Shown here: piece after piece, positions 15,860-26,174 of the stretch
Numbering within the stretch: the stretch's first letter is position 1
How the letters are laid out: each line of letters opens with the position of its first letter
DNA from: Chromatiaceae bacterium
GTDB lineage: Bacteria > Pseudomonadota > Gammaproteobacteria > Chromatiales > Chromatiaceae
Direction of reading: 5' to 3'
DNA: 64,000 bases
Assembly (NCBI GenBank): GCA_027078745.1
Contig: JALWWO010000017.1
Span: 50,825-114,824 of the forward strand
Notes under the pieces: generated by a model
The model's input: only the letters and a program-made list of their open reading frames with translations
Databases searched by the model: none
What the model was told of the DNA's origin: nothing
Translations under genes and position numbers: made by a program

Positions 15860-18523
15860 ATGACGACGGAAATCGAAACGGTTCTCCAACATTTGCCGGG
15901 CTATCAGCTCATTCGAGAGCTGGGGACCGGCGGTCAAGCCCGGGTCTATCTTGCGGAACAGCAGTCCATCCAACGGCCCGTGGCCATCAAAACCCTGTTG
16001 CCCGAGGTGGCGAAGGATCGGCATTTCGCCGATCAGTTCCTGCAGGAAGCCAAGCTGGTCTCCCGCCTGTCCCATCCGCACATCATTCCCATCTATGACT
16101 TCGGCCAGCAGGATGGCATTTATTACATGGTCATGGAGTATTTGCCCGGCGGGGGGCTTAAGCAGTGGATCCAGTCCGGCATGCGCCCGGAAGAGGCCCT
16201 GCAAGTCCTCAGCCAGGTGGCCACAGCGCTGGATTATGCCCATGCCCATGGGGTCGTGCATCGGGACATCAAGCCGGACAACCTCATGTTCCGGGAAGAT
16301 AATTCCGTGGTGCTCATGGATTTCGGCATCGCTCAGCGACGGCGCGGGCAGAATGGGCAGACCGGCGGGGAGATCCTGGGCACGCCCGCCTACATGAGCC
16401 CAGAACAATTGCTCGGCGGGGAGGTCGACGGCCGTTCCGATCTCTATTCCCTGGGCATCCTGTTCTTCGAAATGCTCACGCAGCAGCTACCCTATCAGGC
16501 CGAAGACCCCAAGTCCTTGGCCATGAAACATGCGAAAGAGCCGATTCCCAAGCTGCCGGTGCAGTTCCTCCGGTATCAGCCGCTGTTCGAAAAGATGGTG
16601 GCCAAGGATCCGGAAGACCGCTTTCAAACTGGTCGGGAAATCGCCAAGCTAGCGCAGGACATCCTGACCGGTCAGGCAGATCTAACACTGGATCAACCCG
16701 CCGCCATCGATCCCAGGGAATTGCTAGCCGCCTCTGAAGTCCCTTCCTTTCAACAGCTCGGCAAGCGGGCGGGGGAAGTGCCTCGGAAAGTCATTTCTTT
16801 CCTACAGGATCTCCATCCCCTGCTGGATCCAGGTTGGGAAAAAAAGGTCGCCGTGATCTTCAGCTATCTGCCGGAAGCGAGGCGGCAGTACCTCTATACC
16901 TATCTCCTCAAGCCTCGGGGGATCTATTTCAACCCCAAGACCAATCAGTTCGGCTATGTGGGTACGCCCAGCTTGGGTGAGTGCATCAAGGCCTTGAAAA
17001 CCCCAGCTCTTCGGGGGTTGGGCAGCAAGCTGCAGCAGGCGGAAATGGTGCTCCGTCAAACGCAAGATCTCTATGATTTTTCAGATCTGCTGGAAAGCAG
17101 CGTGGGTCTGATCGAGAGCTTCAGCTGTGGGGAAGATCCGGTAGCCCAGAAGGAACGAAATCTGCTGCAGGAAACCTTTCTCAACCAAGTGATCCTGATC
17201 GTTCGAGAAGCCCAGTTTGCGCCCCCCTCCCCCAAGGATATCCGAAAGCTCACCGTGGACATGGTGAAGACCTTCTTGCTACAGGTCTACATCCGGCAGC
17301 GTCTCATGGGCTATCGGTTCCGCACCCTGCATCCTCGGGATCTAAAACAGGATCCGCGGGATTTTGTCCGCACCTTCATCGCTAGGGAGGCCCAGATCCG
17401 GCAGTGCGATATCGTGCAGACGGAGAAATATTTGTTTCTCATCGCACCAGCGCAGCAAGCGGATCAGAATCCCTACTCCATCCGACGGTTCCTCTATGTG
17501 GAAAAGGGGCCCTTTAAGAGCGCTGCTATCGTCTGGCTCAATGGAACTGTGATCCCCTTGTCCCTGGTGGAAATCGAAGCGGCTCAAAAGCAGATCGCCT
17601 TCGCCATCTCTAAGATCGTCTCTTTGGAACGGCAGCTCAGTCAACGAGCGGTGGATGTGGTGGAACGGATGGAGCGGGCCTATCAGTACCAGCTGGTACC
17701 GATGCTGCAAGCGCCCCTGGTCGCTGACGGTACCCAGATGAAAAAGGCCATCGACAAGCGACTCTTCGAGTACGAACGGGAACTGACCACAGCCATTCTC
17801 ATCCCATTTTCCCATGCCTTGCGGCGTTCCTTGGAACGCTCGGATGATCTCGAATACCTGATCAGCAATACCCGCAGAATTCTGGTCGATTTGGCCTGCG
17901 CCGCCCGAGATTTCATCACCCAGACCGCCACTGCTTGGAGCCGAGTCGCGGAAGAACTGGATCTCCGGCTGATCGCCTACATCCGATTGTTGGATAAGCG
18001 GGAAATAGCTGCCCAGACCCCACAGGAAAAAGAGGGGGAAGAAGAAGATCCTTTCGCCGATCCCATGCAGCCCAAGCGGGAGGTGAAAACCATCATCAAG
18101 CAGTATGCGCCCCAGTTGCAGAAGCTGCAGGATAGACTGAAGAACACCATTCACCAGCAAACCTTGCAGGAAGAAAACCTGCTCTATAAGTGGTTTGCCA
18201 GGTTCCGTCTGGGCAGGAAACCCCTCATGCCGGAACAGGTAGAACGGGAACGCCAAATGCTCCAGCGGCAGTGTCTGGGCCGCCTGATCCAGGTCTTCAA
18301 GCGGTACGCGAAGACAACGGTTCACTTAGAGGAAGAAGGCTTGGTATCCGTTAGGAAGAACAAACGGCATTATGCCCTGCCTTCCGGCGAAGATGGTTTC
18401 AACCGGCTGCCCGCCCTCATTCGATTGCCGGAGGAGAAGAGCGCGTTGAATCTGGAATCCCTAGAAAAGTACTTAGATTTCGATGTACTGGATCGTCATC
18501 CTTCCTTGGATACCCAAGATTAG
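15860..18523 (+). CDS. Large Hanks-type Ser/Thr protein kinase
   Basis: The first 280 residues form a complete eukaryotic-like kinase: glycine loop LGTGGQARV (21-29), catalytic lysine in AIKTLL (K44), glutamate in helix C (E63), HRDIKPDN (134-141), DFG (153-155) and GTPAYMSPEQ. The remaining 600 residues are not a known domain to me; they are rich in charged helices, contain no PASTA or FHA module, and no membrane segment is obvious. The protein is therefore probably cytoplasmic. The ATG is preferred over a TTG five codons upstream. The TonB receptor gene begins 13 bases downstream, which implies one transcript. Confidence 0.9.
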   Translation: MTTEIETVLQHLPGYQLIRELGTGGQARVYLAEQQSIQRPVAIKTLLPEVAKDRHFADQFLQEAKLVSRLSHPHIIPIYDFGQQDGIYYMVMEYLPGGGLKQWIQSGMRPEEALQVLSQVATALDYAHAHGVVHRDIKPDNLMFREDNSVVLMDFGIAQRRRGQNGQTGGEILGTPAYMSPEQLLGGEVDGRSDLYSLGILFFEMLTQQLPYQAEDPKSLAMKHAKEPIPKLPVQFLRYQPLFEKMVAKDPEDRFQTGREIAKLAQDILTGQADLTLDQPAAIDPRELLAASEVPSFQQLGKRAGEVPRKVISFLQDLHPLLDPGWEKKVAVIFSYLPEARRQYLYTYLLKPRGIYFNPKTNQFGYVGTPSLGECIKALKTPALRGLGSKLQQAEMVLRQTQDLYDFSDLLESSVGLIESFSCGEDPVAQKERNLLQETFLNQVILIVREAQFAPPSPKDIRKLTVDMVKTFLLQVYIRQRLMGYRFRTLHPRDLKQDPRDFVRTFIAREAQIRQCDIVQTEKYLFLIAPAQQADQNPYSIRRFLYVEKGPFKSAAIVWLNGTVIPLSLVEIEAAQKQIAFAISKIVSLERQLSQRAVDVVERMERAYQYQLVPMLQAPLVADGTQMKKAIDKRLFEYERELTTAILIPFSHALRRSLERSDDLEYLISNTRRILVDLACAARDFITQTATAWSRVAEELDLRLIAYIRLLDKREIAAQTPQEKEGEEEDPFADPMQPKREVKTIIKQYAPQLQKLQDRLKNTIHQQTLQEENLLYKWFARFRLGRKPLMPEQVERERQMLQRQCLGRLIQVFKRYAKTTVHLEEEGLVSVRKNKRHYALPSGEDGFNRLPALIRLPEEKSALNLESLEKYLDFDVLDRHPSLDTQD

Positions 18524-18536
18524 CTGGGCATAAAAC

Positions 18537-20771
18537 ATGAAACCTGCTGGAAAATACATTTCCCTAGGGTTAGGCACTGCCTGTCTGCTAAGTCTTTTTG
18601 GATTAGCGCAGGGGTTGGGCGCGGAAATTTCCGAAGAGGAACTGTTGCGTCTCGCCCCCCTTTCCTTGGAGGAACTGGTCAATCTACCCGTGGTCACCGC
18701 TTCCCGCCAACAGGAACATCAGCAGAATACACCCGCCCATATTCTGGTCTTCACCCGTCAGCAGATCCGAGAGCGCCGCTATAAGAATCTCTCCGATCTG
18801 TTGGAGGATCTCCCCGGCGTGGATTTCATGCAGGGGACCAAGTCCTCTGCCTACAATAATTTTTCCCTGCAAGGCTATGAGAGCAGCAACAAGCTGCTGA
18901 TCCTGCTGGATGGGGTCAGGATCGGTCATCCCACCGGCGGAAGAACCGCCGTAGCAGAGAACTTTTCCCTCTATATGGCGGAGCGGGTGGAAGTGCTCTA
19001 CGGTCCCGCCGCTGCCCTCTATGGGGCGGACGCGGTGTCCGGGGTCATCAACATCATCACGGACCGGGCCCAGGATCGGGCAGGATCGTTTGTTCGTCTG
19101 GGCACCGGTTCCTTCGACAGCCAAGAGGGGGAGTTCCTAACAGGACTCAAGGGGGAAAAGGACATCGCGTTGACTCTGGGTGGCCATTGGCAGCGGTCCC
19201 ATCGCGCCCCCCTCGATGAATATTATCCCGAGGCCTTCGCCAAGAAGGATGCCCGCACCTTCGGGGGGGATCTGGTCATCCCCGCTGCCGAGCGGGAGGA
19301 CTATAAGGGCCCCATCGATAGCTATAGTGTCTATGGCCGCTTGGATGCCGGCAAGTCGCTGACCCTGGGCTATTATCGAAACCACTTCAGGAGCCTGACC
19401 AGCACGGGCGACCCGCCGAAAACCGCTCTCTATCTCCGCACCGGTCATTGGGAAACCACTTCGGATACCCTCTACGGGAAATGGCGCTGGAAACTCAGCC
19501 CCCAGCTTTCCAGCGAGTTCATCGCGGATTATGCCCGTCAGGAGGTCGATCCCAATTCCAAGTACATCAATATCTACACCGCTTTCAAACCGGGGTATGA
19601 ATATGTCTTATCCCAACGGTTCTCACTGGAAGAGAATCTGAGCTGGCGATGGCAGGAAAGGCACCGGTTGCAAGGGGGGTTCGGCTATCAGAAGTACAGC
19701 GCTATCGAAGCCCACAGCCTGCCGGAACCCTATGATACAAACCGAAAACCCAATGAACAGCAGCTGTATTATCGCAATACAGACGATCAGATTCCCATCC
19801 CCATTCAAGACATGACCTATTGGAATGCTTTTCTCTATGCCCAACTGCATTCTGATTGGTCCGATCAATTCTCCACCATGCTCGGCCTGCGGCTGGATGA
19901 GCATTCCACCTTTGGCACCAGCATTAATCCTCGCTTAGGCCTGGTCTGGCACCCCTCGGAACAGCAGGATCTGAAGCTGCTCTACGGGGAATCCTTCCGG
20001 GCACCGTCCACGGAAGAGATGCTCAAGTCCTTCGGCGCCTTCGACGGCAGCAAAGATGAGGAGGGACGCTATATCGGGCGGGGCTTCCGGATTCCAAACC
20101 GAGACTTGGATCCTGAGAAGGCGAATACCTTGGAACTCACTTGGAATTGGCGACCCAGGAAGGATCTGCATCTGAGTCTCAACGCTTACTACAGCGAGAT
20201 CGAGCAACTCATCGTGACCGATCAGGAGGAAGAAGACAATACGGAATGGATTCCGGGCGCTGTGTTCCTCCGTCCTCGGATCAAGGAAAATATCGGGAAA
20301 GCGATCCATCGAGGGCTGGATCTCCTGGTGCAGTGGCAATATCGGATCGATGAAGACTGGTATGGGGACCTCTGGAGCAGTTTCGGCAGAGTTTGGGGAC
20401 GCACGAGAGAGAATGGGGAGGACAGTTGGGAACTGCCCTATACGGCAGATTTTCGCCTCAAGCTGGGCACGACCCTGCACTACCGCAAGGCTCTGACGAT
20501 CACACCAAAATTCTATTGGATCGGCGATACCACCAACGGCCGAGAAGATCGGGAGAATGCACCCAAGCGGCTGAGAACCCCCGGCTATACCCTGGTGAAC
20601 CTCCATGTCGGCTGGCACCATCCCTTCCAGGCCCCGATCACGCTCTGGCTAGATTGCTATAATCTGTTAAATGCCCGCTATTATGCAGCTGGGGGCTCCA
20701 CCAGCCAGACCTTCTATGACATGCCCCAGCAACCGCGCCAACTGATGATCAGTTTGGAATACTCGTTCTGA
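18537..20771 (+). CDS. TonB-dependent outer-membrane receptor
   Basis: A 744-residue protein with a signal peptide (about residues 1-28), a plug domain (about 50-170, including RYKNLSDLLEDLPGV and the VEVLYGPAAALYGADAVSGVINI strand region) and a 22-stranded barrel ending in phenylalanine (LEYSF), the usual signal for BAM insertion. Such receptors import siderophores, cobalamin, copper complexes or sugars. The substrate cannot be read from the sequence. The N-terminal PLSLEELVNLPVVTASR segment is typical of receptors that are paired with YfiR-like proteins, which is what follows here after six bases. Confidence 0.94.
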   Translation: MKPAGKYISLGLGTACLLSLFGLAQGLGAEISEEELLRLAPLSLEELVNLPVVTASRQQEHQQNTPAHILVFTRQQIRERRYKNLSDLLEDLPGVDFMQGTKSSAYNNFSLQGYESSNKLLILLDGVRIGHPTGGRTAVAENFSLYMAERVEVLYGPAAALYGADAVSGVINIITDRAQDRAGSFVRLGTGSFDSQEGEFLTGLKGEKDIALTLGGHWQRSHRAPLDEYYPEAFAKKDARTFGGDLVIPAAEREDYKGPIDSYSVYGRLDAGKSLTLGYYRNHFRSLTSTGDPPKTALYLRTGHWETTSDTLYGKWRWKLSPQLSSEFIADYARQEVDPNSKYINIYTAFKPGYEYVLSQRFSLEENLSWRWQERHRLQGGFGYQKYSAIEAHSLPEPYDTNRKPNEQQLYYRNTDDQIPIPIQDMTYWNAFLYAQLHSDWSDQFSTMLGLRLDEHSTFGTSINPRLGLVWHPSEQQDLKLLYGESFRAPSTEEMLKSFGAFDGSKDEEGRYIGRGFRIPNRDLDPEKANTLELTWNWRPRKDLHLSLNAYYSEIEQLIVTDQEEEDNTEWIPGAVFLRPRIKENIGKAIHRGLDLLVQWQYRIDEDWYGDLWSSFGRVWGRTRENGEDSWELPYTADFRLKLGTTLHYRKALTITPKFYWIGDTTNGREDRENAPKRLRTPGYTLVNLHVGWHHPFQAPITLWLDCYNLLNARYYAAGGSTSQTFYDMPQQPRQLMISLEYSF

Positions 20772-20777
20772 ACGGCC

Positions 20778-21323
20778 ATGTACGGGGCTTCCAGGTTGCG
20801 ACAGCTCTGCATCACCCTGTGCATGGGAGCCCTAGTCCTGCAGACCCCAAACGATTGCAGGGCGATACATACCATTTCAGCAATGGCCCTAAAAGCGGTG
20901 CTGTTGTATAAACTCCCCCGATTCATCTACTGGCCAGCGGAGATTTCCGATCTGGAAATCTGTGTATTCCAAGATCCCGATCTTACCAAGGCTTTGGAGA
21001 AATTAGCCCGACGCTCCCTCGATCGCCGGTCAATCCGCATAAGACCGCTGACGGACCTGGACGACATCAAAGCGTGCCAACTGATCTTCATCCCAAGGGA
21101 ACGGGATATATCGCTTGAGGAACTTCTAAAAAAGCTCACCCGGAGCCGAGCAGTGACCGTGTCCGACATCGAGGGCTTTGCCCGAGCTGGGGGCATAGTC
21201 GAATTTGCGCCGAAACCCAATGGGAAAGGAATGAGAATTCTGATCAATCTGTCCGCAGCGAAGCAAAAGCAGATCCGATTCAATGCGCAATTGCTGCGCC
21301 TCGCCACCCTGCTGAACCCTTGA
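20778..21323 (+). CDS. YfiR-like DUF4154 periplasmic protein
   Basis: The 181-residue product has an N-terminal hydrophobic export signal and then the DUF4154/YfiR pattern ([59 protein letters not shown]). In Pseudomonas, YfiR is a periplasmic repressor of the diguanylate cyclase YfiN; here there is no cyclase gene adjacent. It lies in the gap-free series kinase, receptor, YfiR-like, and the ispG gene starts seven bases later. Its likely job is in a receptor-linked signalling path, which is inferred from context only. Confidence 0.85.
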   Translation: MYGASRLRQLCITLCMGALVLQTPNDCRAIHTISAMALKAVLLYKLPRFIYWPAEISDLEICVFQDPDLTKALEKLARRSLDRRSIRIRPLTDLDDIKACQLIFIPRERDISLEELLKKLTRSRAVTVSDIEGFARAGGIVEFAPKPNGKGMRILINLSAAKQKQIRFNAQLLRLATLLNP

Positions 21324-21330
21324 AGTTGAA

Positions 21331-22563
21331 ATGACGATCTCTTCGCTCATCCGACGCCGCCTGCGCACTGCCGTCCGCGTGGGTGCAGTTACCATCGGCG
21401 GCACTGCCCCTATCGCCGTGCAATCCATGACCAACACGGATACGGCAGATGTGTCCGCCACCGTGGATCAGATTGCGGCGCTGGTGCGGGCAGGTTCCGA
21501 GCTGGTGCGCATCACAGTCAACACCCGGCAAGCGGCAAGGGCAGTGCCTGCCATTCGAGAAGCCCTGGATCAGCGGAATCTCTCGGTGCCCCTGATCGGG
21601 GATTTCCATTTCAACGGCCATCGATTGCTCAAAGACTATCCCGAATGCGCCCAGGCCCTGGCGAAATATCGGATCAATCCGGGCAATTTGGGCTCGGAAG
21701 AAAAGCGGGATCGTCAGTTCGCAACCTGCATTGAAGTTGCCTGCCGTTGGGGGCGGCCAGTGCGAATCGGCGTCAACGGAGGCAGCCTGAATGCCGCATT
21801 GCTCGCCCGCCTCATGGATGAGAACGCCCGGGCAAAGCGTCCCAGAGATGCCCGGGAGATCTTCCGGGAAGCAGTGGTGTGCTCTGCCTTGGAGAGTGCG
21901 GCCCGGGCGGAGTCCTTGGGGTTGGGTCGGGATCGAATCGTGCTCTCCTGCAAGATGAGCCAGGTGCAGGAACTGATTCAGGTCTATCGAAAGCTGGCGA
22001 ATGCCTGCGAATATGCCCTGCATCTCGGGCTCACGGAGGCGGGCATGGGGACCCAGGGTATCGTGGCCTCCACCGCTGCTCTCGCCATCCTGTTGCAGGA
22101 AGGCATCGGCGATACCATCCGAGTTTCCCTCACGCCGGAGCCCGGGGCCGCCCGTTGGAAGGAAGTACAGGTCGCCCAAGAGATCTTGCAGAGCTTGGGC
22201 ATCCGGCATTTCCTGCCCCAGGTCACCGCCTGCCCGGGCTGTGGTCGCACCACCAGTGATGCGTTTCAGCGGCTTGCCCAAGCGGTGCAGCAGCACCTAG
22301 CCGCCCAGATGCCCCGATGGCGGCAGCAGTTCCCCGGCGTGGAAAACCTGCGGGTGGCGGTCATGGGCTGCGTGGTCAACGGGCCCGGAGAGAGCAAACA
22401 GGCTCACCTCGGCATCAGCCTGCCCGGCACCGGGGAACAGCCCGCGGCACCTGTGTATGCGGACGGCAAGAAAATCGCGACATTGCGGGGGAACATCACC
22501 CAAGCCTTCTTGCAGCTGGTAGACGACTATGTGCAGCGCCGGTATGGATCTCAGAAAGACTGA
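21331..22563 (+). CDS. ispG: 4-Hydroxy-3-methylbut-2-en-1-yl diphosphate synthase
   Basis: Converts MEcPP to HMBPP in the methylerythritol phosphate pathway of isoprenoid synthesis using a [4Fe-4S] cluster. The 410-residue protein starts with the typical RRRTxxVxVGxVxIGG-like segment, has ADIHF-like DFHFN (about 91-95) and YRINPGNLG, and carries cluster cysteines in ACPGCGR and in [10 protein letters not shown]. Length is slightly above the E. coli enzyme. Its place at the end of the kinase-receptor-YfiR series suggests a shared transcript, although no functional link is expected. It converges on relA with four bases between the stops. Confidence 0.96.
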   Translation: MTISSLIRRRLRTAVRVGAVTIGGTAPIAVQSMTNTDTADVSATVDQIAALVRAGSELVRITVNTRQAARAVPAIREALDQRNLSVPLIGDFHFNGHRLLKDYPECAQALAKYRINPGNLGSEEKRDRQFATCIEVACRWGRPVRIGVNGGSLNAALLARLMDENARAKRPRDAREIFREAVVCSALESAARAESLGLGRDRIVLSCKMSQVQELIQVYRKLANACEYALHLGLTEAGMGTQGIVASTAALAILLQEGIGDTIRVSLTPEPGAARWKEVQVAQEILQSLGIRHFLPQVTACPGCGRTTSDAFQRLAQAVQQHLAAQMPRWRQQFPGVENLRVAVMGCVVNGPGESKQAHLGISLPGTGEQPAAPVYADGKKIATLRGNITQAFLQLVDDYVQRRYGSQKD

Positions 22564-22567
22564 AACC

Positions 22568-24802
22568 CTATTCCCGTTCTCGCCAGACCCCAGAGACGCT
22601 GGGAAGCTGCTTGAGCTTGGTGATCAGACGGTCCAGTTGGCTTAGATCCTCTACTTCCAGGCTGAACCGCCGGTAGATCTCTCCTTGGGATTTAGTGGGC
22701 GGTTGCAGGGCGCGGAGATGGGCCTTTTCCTCAGCGAGCACCGCGATGATTTCTTGGATCAGTTCCCGCCGATCCCCAGACCGCAGGACAAGATCCACTG
22801 GATAGGTCGCTTCCGCCGCACCTTTTGCCCAATTCACCGCCAGCAGACGGGATTGCTCCGCAGGCGCTAAGCGCTGCACATTTTTACAACTGAAATGGTG
22901 AACCGTCACGCCGTGCCCTCGGGTGATGTAGCCGACGATGGATTCCGGCGGGATGGGCTTGCAGCAATGGGCGAGATGCACGGGAAGCCGGCCGATACCC
23001 GCCGCGATCACCTGCGGTTCTCTTTCCCCAGATCGCTTGGATTTCCTGCGCCGTCCACTAGGCCGCGCAGGAATCGCCTCCGGCTCCGCCCGCTCCGGTG
23101 GGGCATCCGGTGCTAAGTTTTTAACCACCTGCCCCACGAACAGCTCGCCGCGACCTACCGCTGCGAACAGTTCTTCCGCTCCCTGGAAGCCCAGTTTCTG
23201 ACCGATGGCATCCCAGTCGACTTTCCCCTCTGTGCCGGATCGGTCACAGGCTTTTTCTAAAAGAGCGCGCCCCTCATTCACATGCTGGGCAAAATCCTGC
23301 TGTTTGAACCATTGGCGAACCCGATTCCTGGCCTTAGCGGTAGTCAGATAGCCCCGCTGGGGATCGAGCCAATCGCGGCTGGGCGTCGCATTGCGCTGGG
23401 TGATGATCTCTACCATTTGCCCGCTGCGCAGGACTTGGTTCAAGGGGACAATGCGGCCATCTACCCGAGCCCCTCGACAATGATTGCCGATCTCTGAATG
23501 GATGGCGAAGGCGAAATCCAACACGGTGGCTCCCTTGGGCAATTCGATGACTTTGGATTTCGGGGTGAGAACATAGACATGAGCTGGCTCCAGCTCAGCT
23601 TTGAATTGGGCGAGGAGATCCCCGCTTTCCACACCTTCGTTCTTCAGTTCCAGCCAGCTGCGCATCCAGTTGATGCGCCGCTGAAAGGCCAGATCGTAGC
23701 TTCGGTTCTCCTTGTAGGCCCAATGAGCGGCGACCCCGAATTCCGCATGTCGGTGCATTTCCCAAGTGCGGATCTGCACTTCTAACGCCTTGTTTTCCGG
23801 ACCGATCACCGCCGTGTGCAGGGACTGATAATGATTGCCCTTGGGGGTTGCGATGTAATCGTCGAATTCCTTGGGAATGTGCTTCCAGAGGCCATGCACG
23901 ATGCCCAGAGCCGCATAGCAATCCGGCACGCTGTCCACCAGCACCCGCACCGCCCGTAGATCGAAAATCTGGCGGAAATCCACCCCCTTGCGCTGCATTT
24001 TTTTCCAAATGCTGTAGATGTGTTTGGGCCTGCCGGTAACCTCCGCGCGGAGCTGCTTCTCTGCAAATTCTTGTTTCAACCGCTGGATAACCGCGTTGAT
24101 GTAGGCCTCCCGCTCCGCCCGACGGTCTCCGAGCAATTGGGCGATGCGCTTGTATTCCTGGGGTTCCAAGTAGCGCAGGGCGAGATCTTCCAATTCCCAT
24201 TTGAGCTGCCAGATGCCCAAGCGATTGGCTAAGGGTGCGTAGACCCGCTGCGTGTCCCGGGCAAGCTTTTTCTGCCGATCCCGATCTTCCAAATGCTTGA
24301 TGCTGCGCATGAGATGGAGGCGTTCTGCCAGGACGATGAGGACCACCCGCACATCTTCTGCGATGCCTAGCAACAGCCTCCGAAGATTTTCCTCGTGCTG
24401 ATCCTGATCCTTAGCAGCGATGATCACATCCACATTAGCGATCTGTCCGATGCGATGGAGGTCTTCTACCATGGTGCGGACAGCGGGGCCAAAGCGCGCT
24501 TCCAACCAATCGGGGCTGATTCCAGGTCGACTGAGACAGCCGTTGAAGAGGGCAGCGATGAGGGTATCCGCATCCATGCGCAGCCCTACCAGAATATCCG
24601 CCGTAGAGAGCAGATGGCGCACCTGGGTTTCGCCAGTCTCCAGACGCTGATCACCTCGGCATTGCACCAGCAAGGCACAGGCCTCTTGCAAGCGCTTGCG
24701 GTCTGGTTCGGGATAGTTGGCGGGCAGGGAGGCGAGCCAGTGTTCCGCAGTAGCTCGATCGTCCGATGGGTCTTCGGGAAAGTTATAGATGGGCTTGACC
24801 AT
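22568..24802 (-). CDS. relA: GTP pyrophosphokinase RelA (synthetase-only long RSH)
   Basis: Ribosome-associated (p)ppGpp synthetase of the stringent response. The N-terminal hydrolase fold is degenerate: where active enzymes have LHDxxED this protein has FNG (residues 86-88). The synthetase domain is intact, with DLRAVRVLVD, the EFDD motif characteristic of RelA, a tyrosine in the following HYQSLHT segment, and the catalytic glutamate in ALEVQIRT. TGS, helical, zinc-finger (HCCKP) and ACT domains follow. It is 744 residues, as in E. coli. Its partner SpoT is encoded only 2 kb away on the same strand. Confidence 0.96.
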   Translation of the reverse strand: MVKPIYNFPEDPSDDRATAEHWLASLPANYPEPDRKRLQEACALLVQCRGDQRLETGETQVRHLLSTADILVGLRMDADTLIAALFNGCLSRPGISPDWLEARFGPAVRTMVEDLHRIGQIANVDVIIAAKDQDQHEENLRRLLLGIAEDVRVVLIVLAERLHLMRSIKHLEDRDRQKKLARDTQRVYAPLANRLGIWQLKWELEDLALRYLEPQEYKRIAQLLGDRRAEREAYINAVIQRLKQEFAEKQLRAEVTGRPKHIYSIWKKMQRKGVDFRQIFDLRAVRVLVDSVPDCYAALGIVHGLWKHIPKEFDDYIATPKGNHYQSLHTAVIGPENKALEVQIRTWEMHRHAEFGVAAHWAYKENRSYDLAFQRRINWMRSWLELKNEGVESGDLLAQFKAELEPAHVYVLTPKSKVIELPKGATVLDFAFAIHSEIGNHCRGARVDGRIVPLNQVLRSGQMVEIITQRNATPSRDWLDPQRGYLTTAKARNRVRQWFKQQDFAQHVNEGRALLEKACDRSGTEGKVDWDAIGQKLGFQGAEELFAAVGRGELFVGQVVKNLAPDAPPERAEPEAIPARPSGRRRKSKRSGEREPQVIAAGIGRLPVHLAHCCKPIPPESIVGYITRGHGVTVHHFSCKNVQRLAPAEQSRLLAVNWAKGAAEATYPVDLVLRSGDRRELIQEIIAVLAEEKAHLRALQPPTKSQGEIYRRFSLEVEDLSQLDRLITKLKQLPSVSGVWRERE

Positions 24803-24822
24803 GGGGAGTCAACAGCATTTCG

Positions 24823-26064
24823 CTAATCCAGCACATGACTCACCAGCCCATCTGCTAGCTTGGGCTCAAACCAAGTGGACTTGGGGGGCATGACTTCCCC
24901 TGCATCCGCGATCGCCATGAGGTCGGACATGTGGGTGGGATACAGGGAAAAGGCTAAGCGGTACTGCCCAGAATCCACAGGTTTGACCAGGCCCTCCGGT
25001 CCCCGAATGCCCCCGATGAAGTCGATGCGCTCATCTCGGCGAGGATCCACGATACCCAAGATCGGTTCGATGACCTGATCTTGTAGCAGGCTCACGTCTA
25101 AGCGGCTTACTGGATCATCCCAGGGAATGCGCTGGGGGTCCAGGTTGAGCCGGTACCAGGTCCCATCCAAGTACATGCCGAACTCTGCAGGTCGTGTCGG
25201 TTGTACGGGCTGCTCGCTCGGTTTTACCCGGAAAGCGACTCGAAGCCGTCGCAGGAAACTTTCCCGATCCAATCCGTGCAGATCCCGAATCACTCGATTA
25301 TAGGCAAGGATCTGCATTTGATCGTGGGGGAAGAGCACGGAGAGAAAGTAATTGTAGGGCTCATCTCCCCGATGCTGGGGATTTGCCCGCCGCCGCTGGG
25401 CAGCGATGCGGACCGCCGCCGCTGAACGGTGATGGCCGTCCGCCACATAGAGGGCATCTAATCGAGAAAAGGCTTGGGAGAGCTGGGCGATGATCGCCGG
25501 ATCCTCAACTACCCAGAGTTCATGGCGGACCTGGTTCAGGGATACCGCATAGAGGGGAGGCGAAGTGCTGAGGCGTGCAAGGGTTTCATCGATGGTAGGA
25601 TCGGCAGGATAGGCGAGCAACACCGGGCCTGTCTGGGCATTGAGCGCCTCGATCTGGCGCATTCGGTCATCTTCCTTGATGGGTCGGGTGAATTCGTGCT
25701 TCTTGATTCGATCCGCCTCATAGGCAGCCACCGAGGCAACAGCCACCAAACCTGTTTGCACATGATTCCCCATGCGAAGACGATACACGTAATAGCAGGG
25801 TCGGGCATCCCGTTGGAGAATCCCTGCCTGGATCATCCGATCTAGGTTTTCCCGCGCCTTGGCATAGACTTCAGGTGCATGAGGATCAGTGCCTTCCGGT
25901 AGATCTACTTCTGGGCGAGAGATGTGGAGGAAACTCCAAGGTCGGCCCGCTACCATGGCCCTTGCTTCCTCTGTGCTCATCACGTCATAGGGCGGGGCGG
26001 CAACTTCTGCAGCATAGGGAAGCGCAGGCCGAAGGCCGGCGAAGGGTTGAACGAGGGCGGTCAT
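24823..26064 (-). CDS. DUF1015 family protein
   Basis: A 413-residue cytoplasmic protein with the hallmarks of DUF1015: PFAGLRP at the start, PYDVMSTEEA, LHISRPE, the central YVADGHHRSAAA segment (about 225-236) and MPPKSTWFEPKLADGL near the C-terminus. The biochemical role is not established to my knowledge. It lies between the DUF2384-like gene and relA on one strand, with only 20 bases to relA, so read-through from the spoT side is possible. No catalytic claim is made. Confidence 0.85.
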   Translation of the reverse strand: MTALVQPFAGLRPALPYAAEVAAPPYDVMSTEEARAMVAGRPWSFLHISRPEVDLPEGTDPHAPEVYAKARENLDRMIQAGILQRDARPCYYVYRLRMGNHVQTGLVAVASVAAYEADRIKKHEFTRPIKEDDRMRQIEALNAQTGPVLLAYPADPTIDETLARLSTSPPLYAVSLNQVRHELWVVEDPAIIAQLSQAFSRLDALYVADGHHRSAAAVRIAAQRRRANPQHRGDEPYNYFLSVLFPHDQMQILAYNRVIRDLHGLDRESFLRRLRVAFRVKPSEQPVQPTRPAEFGMYLDGTWYRLNLDPQRIPWDDPVSRLDVSLLQDQVIEPILGIVDPRRDERIDFIGGIRGPEGLVKPVDSGQYRLAFSLYPTHMSDLMAIADAGEVMPPKSTWFEPKLADGLVSHVLD

Positions 26065-26095
26065 AGCAAGTTGGTCTGGCTAGCAGAAAGGGTAC

Positions 26096-26140
26096 CTCAG
26101 GTTTGAACCTGAGTTCCTCGGAAGGCGCGGAGCAGGCGCC
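26096..26140. other. Two consecutive hairpins in the spacer before the DUF1015 gene
   Basis: The first has perfect 8-bp arms CTCAGGTT and AACCTGAG with two bases between; the second pairs GGCGC with GCGCC across seven bases. They lie between the DUF2384-like stop and the DUF1015 start on the minus strand. Neither is followed by a T run, so they may act as RNA-processing sites or a weak attenuator rather than a terminator. Confidence 0.4.
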
Positions 26141-26174
26141 CCGAAATTTGCCTTATGCTAACAAAAAACCGAAG

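Noticed and set aside
17342..18325. A 327-codon open frame opposite the C-terminal half of the Ser/Thr kinase
   Set aside because: The kinase frame is continuous through the region and starts from a proper domain; the opposite frame has no domain or start signal.
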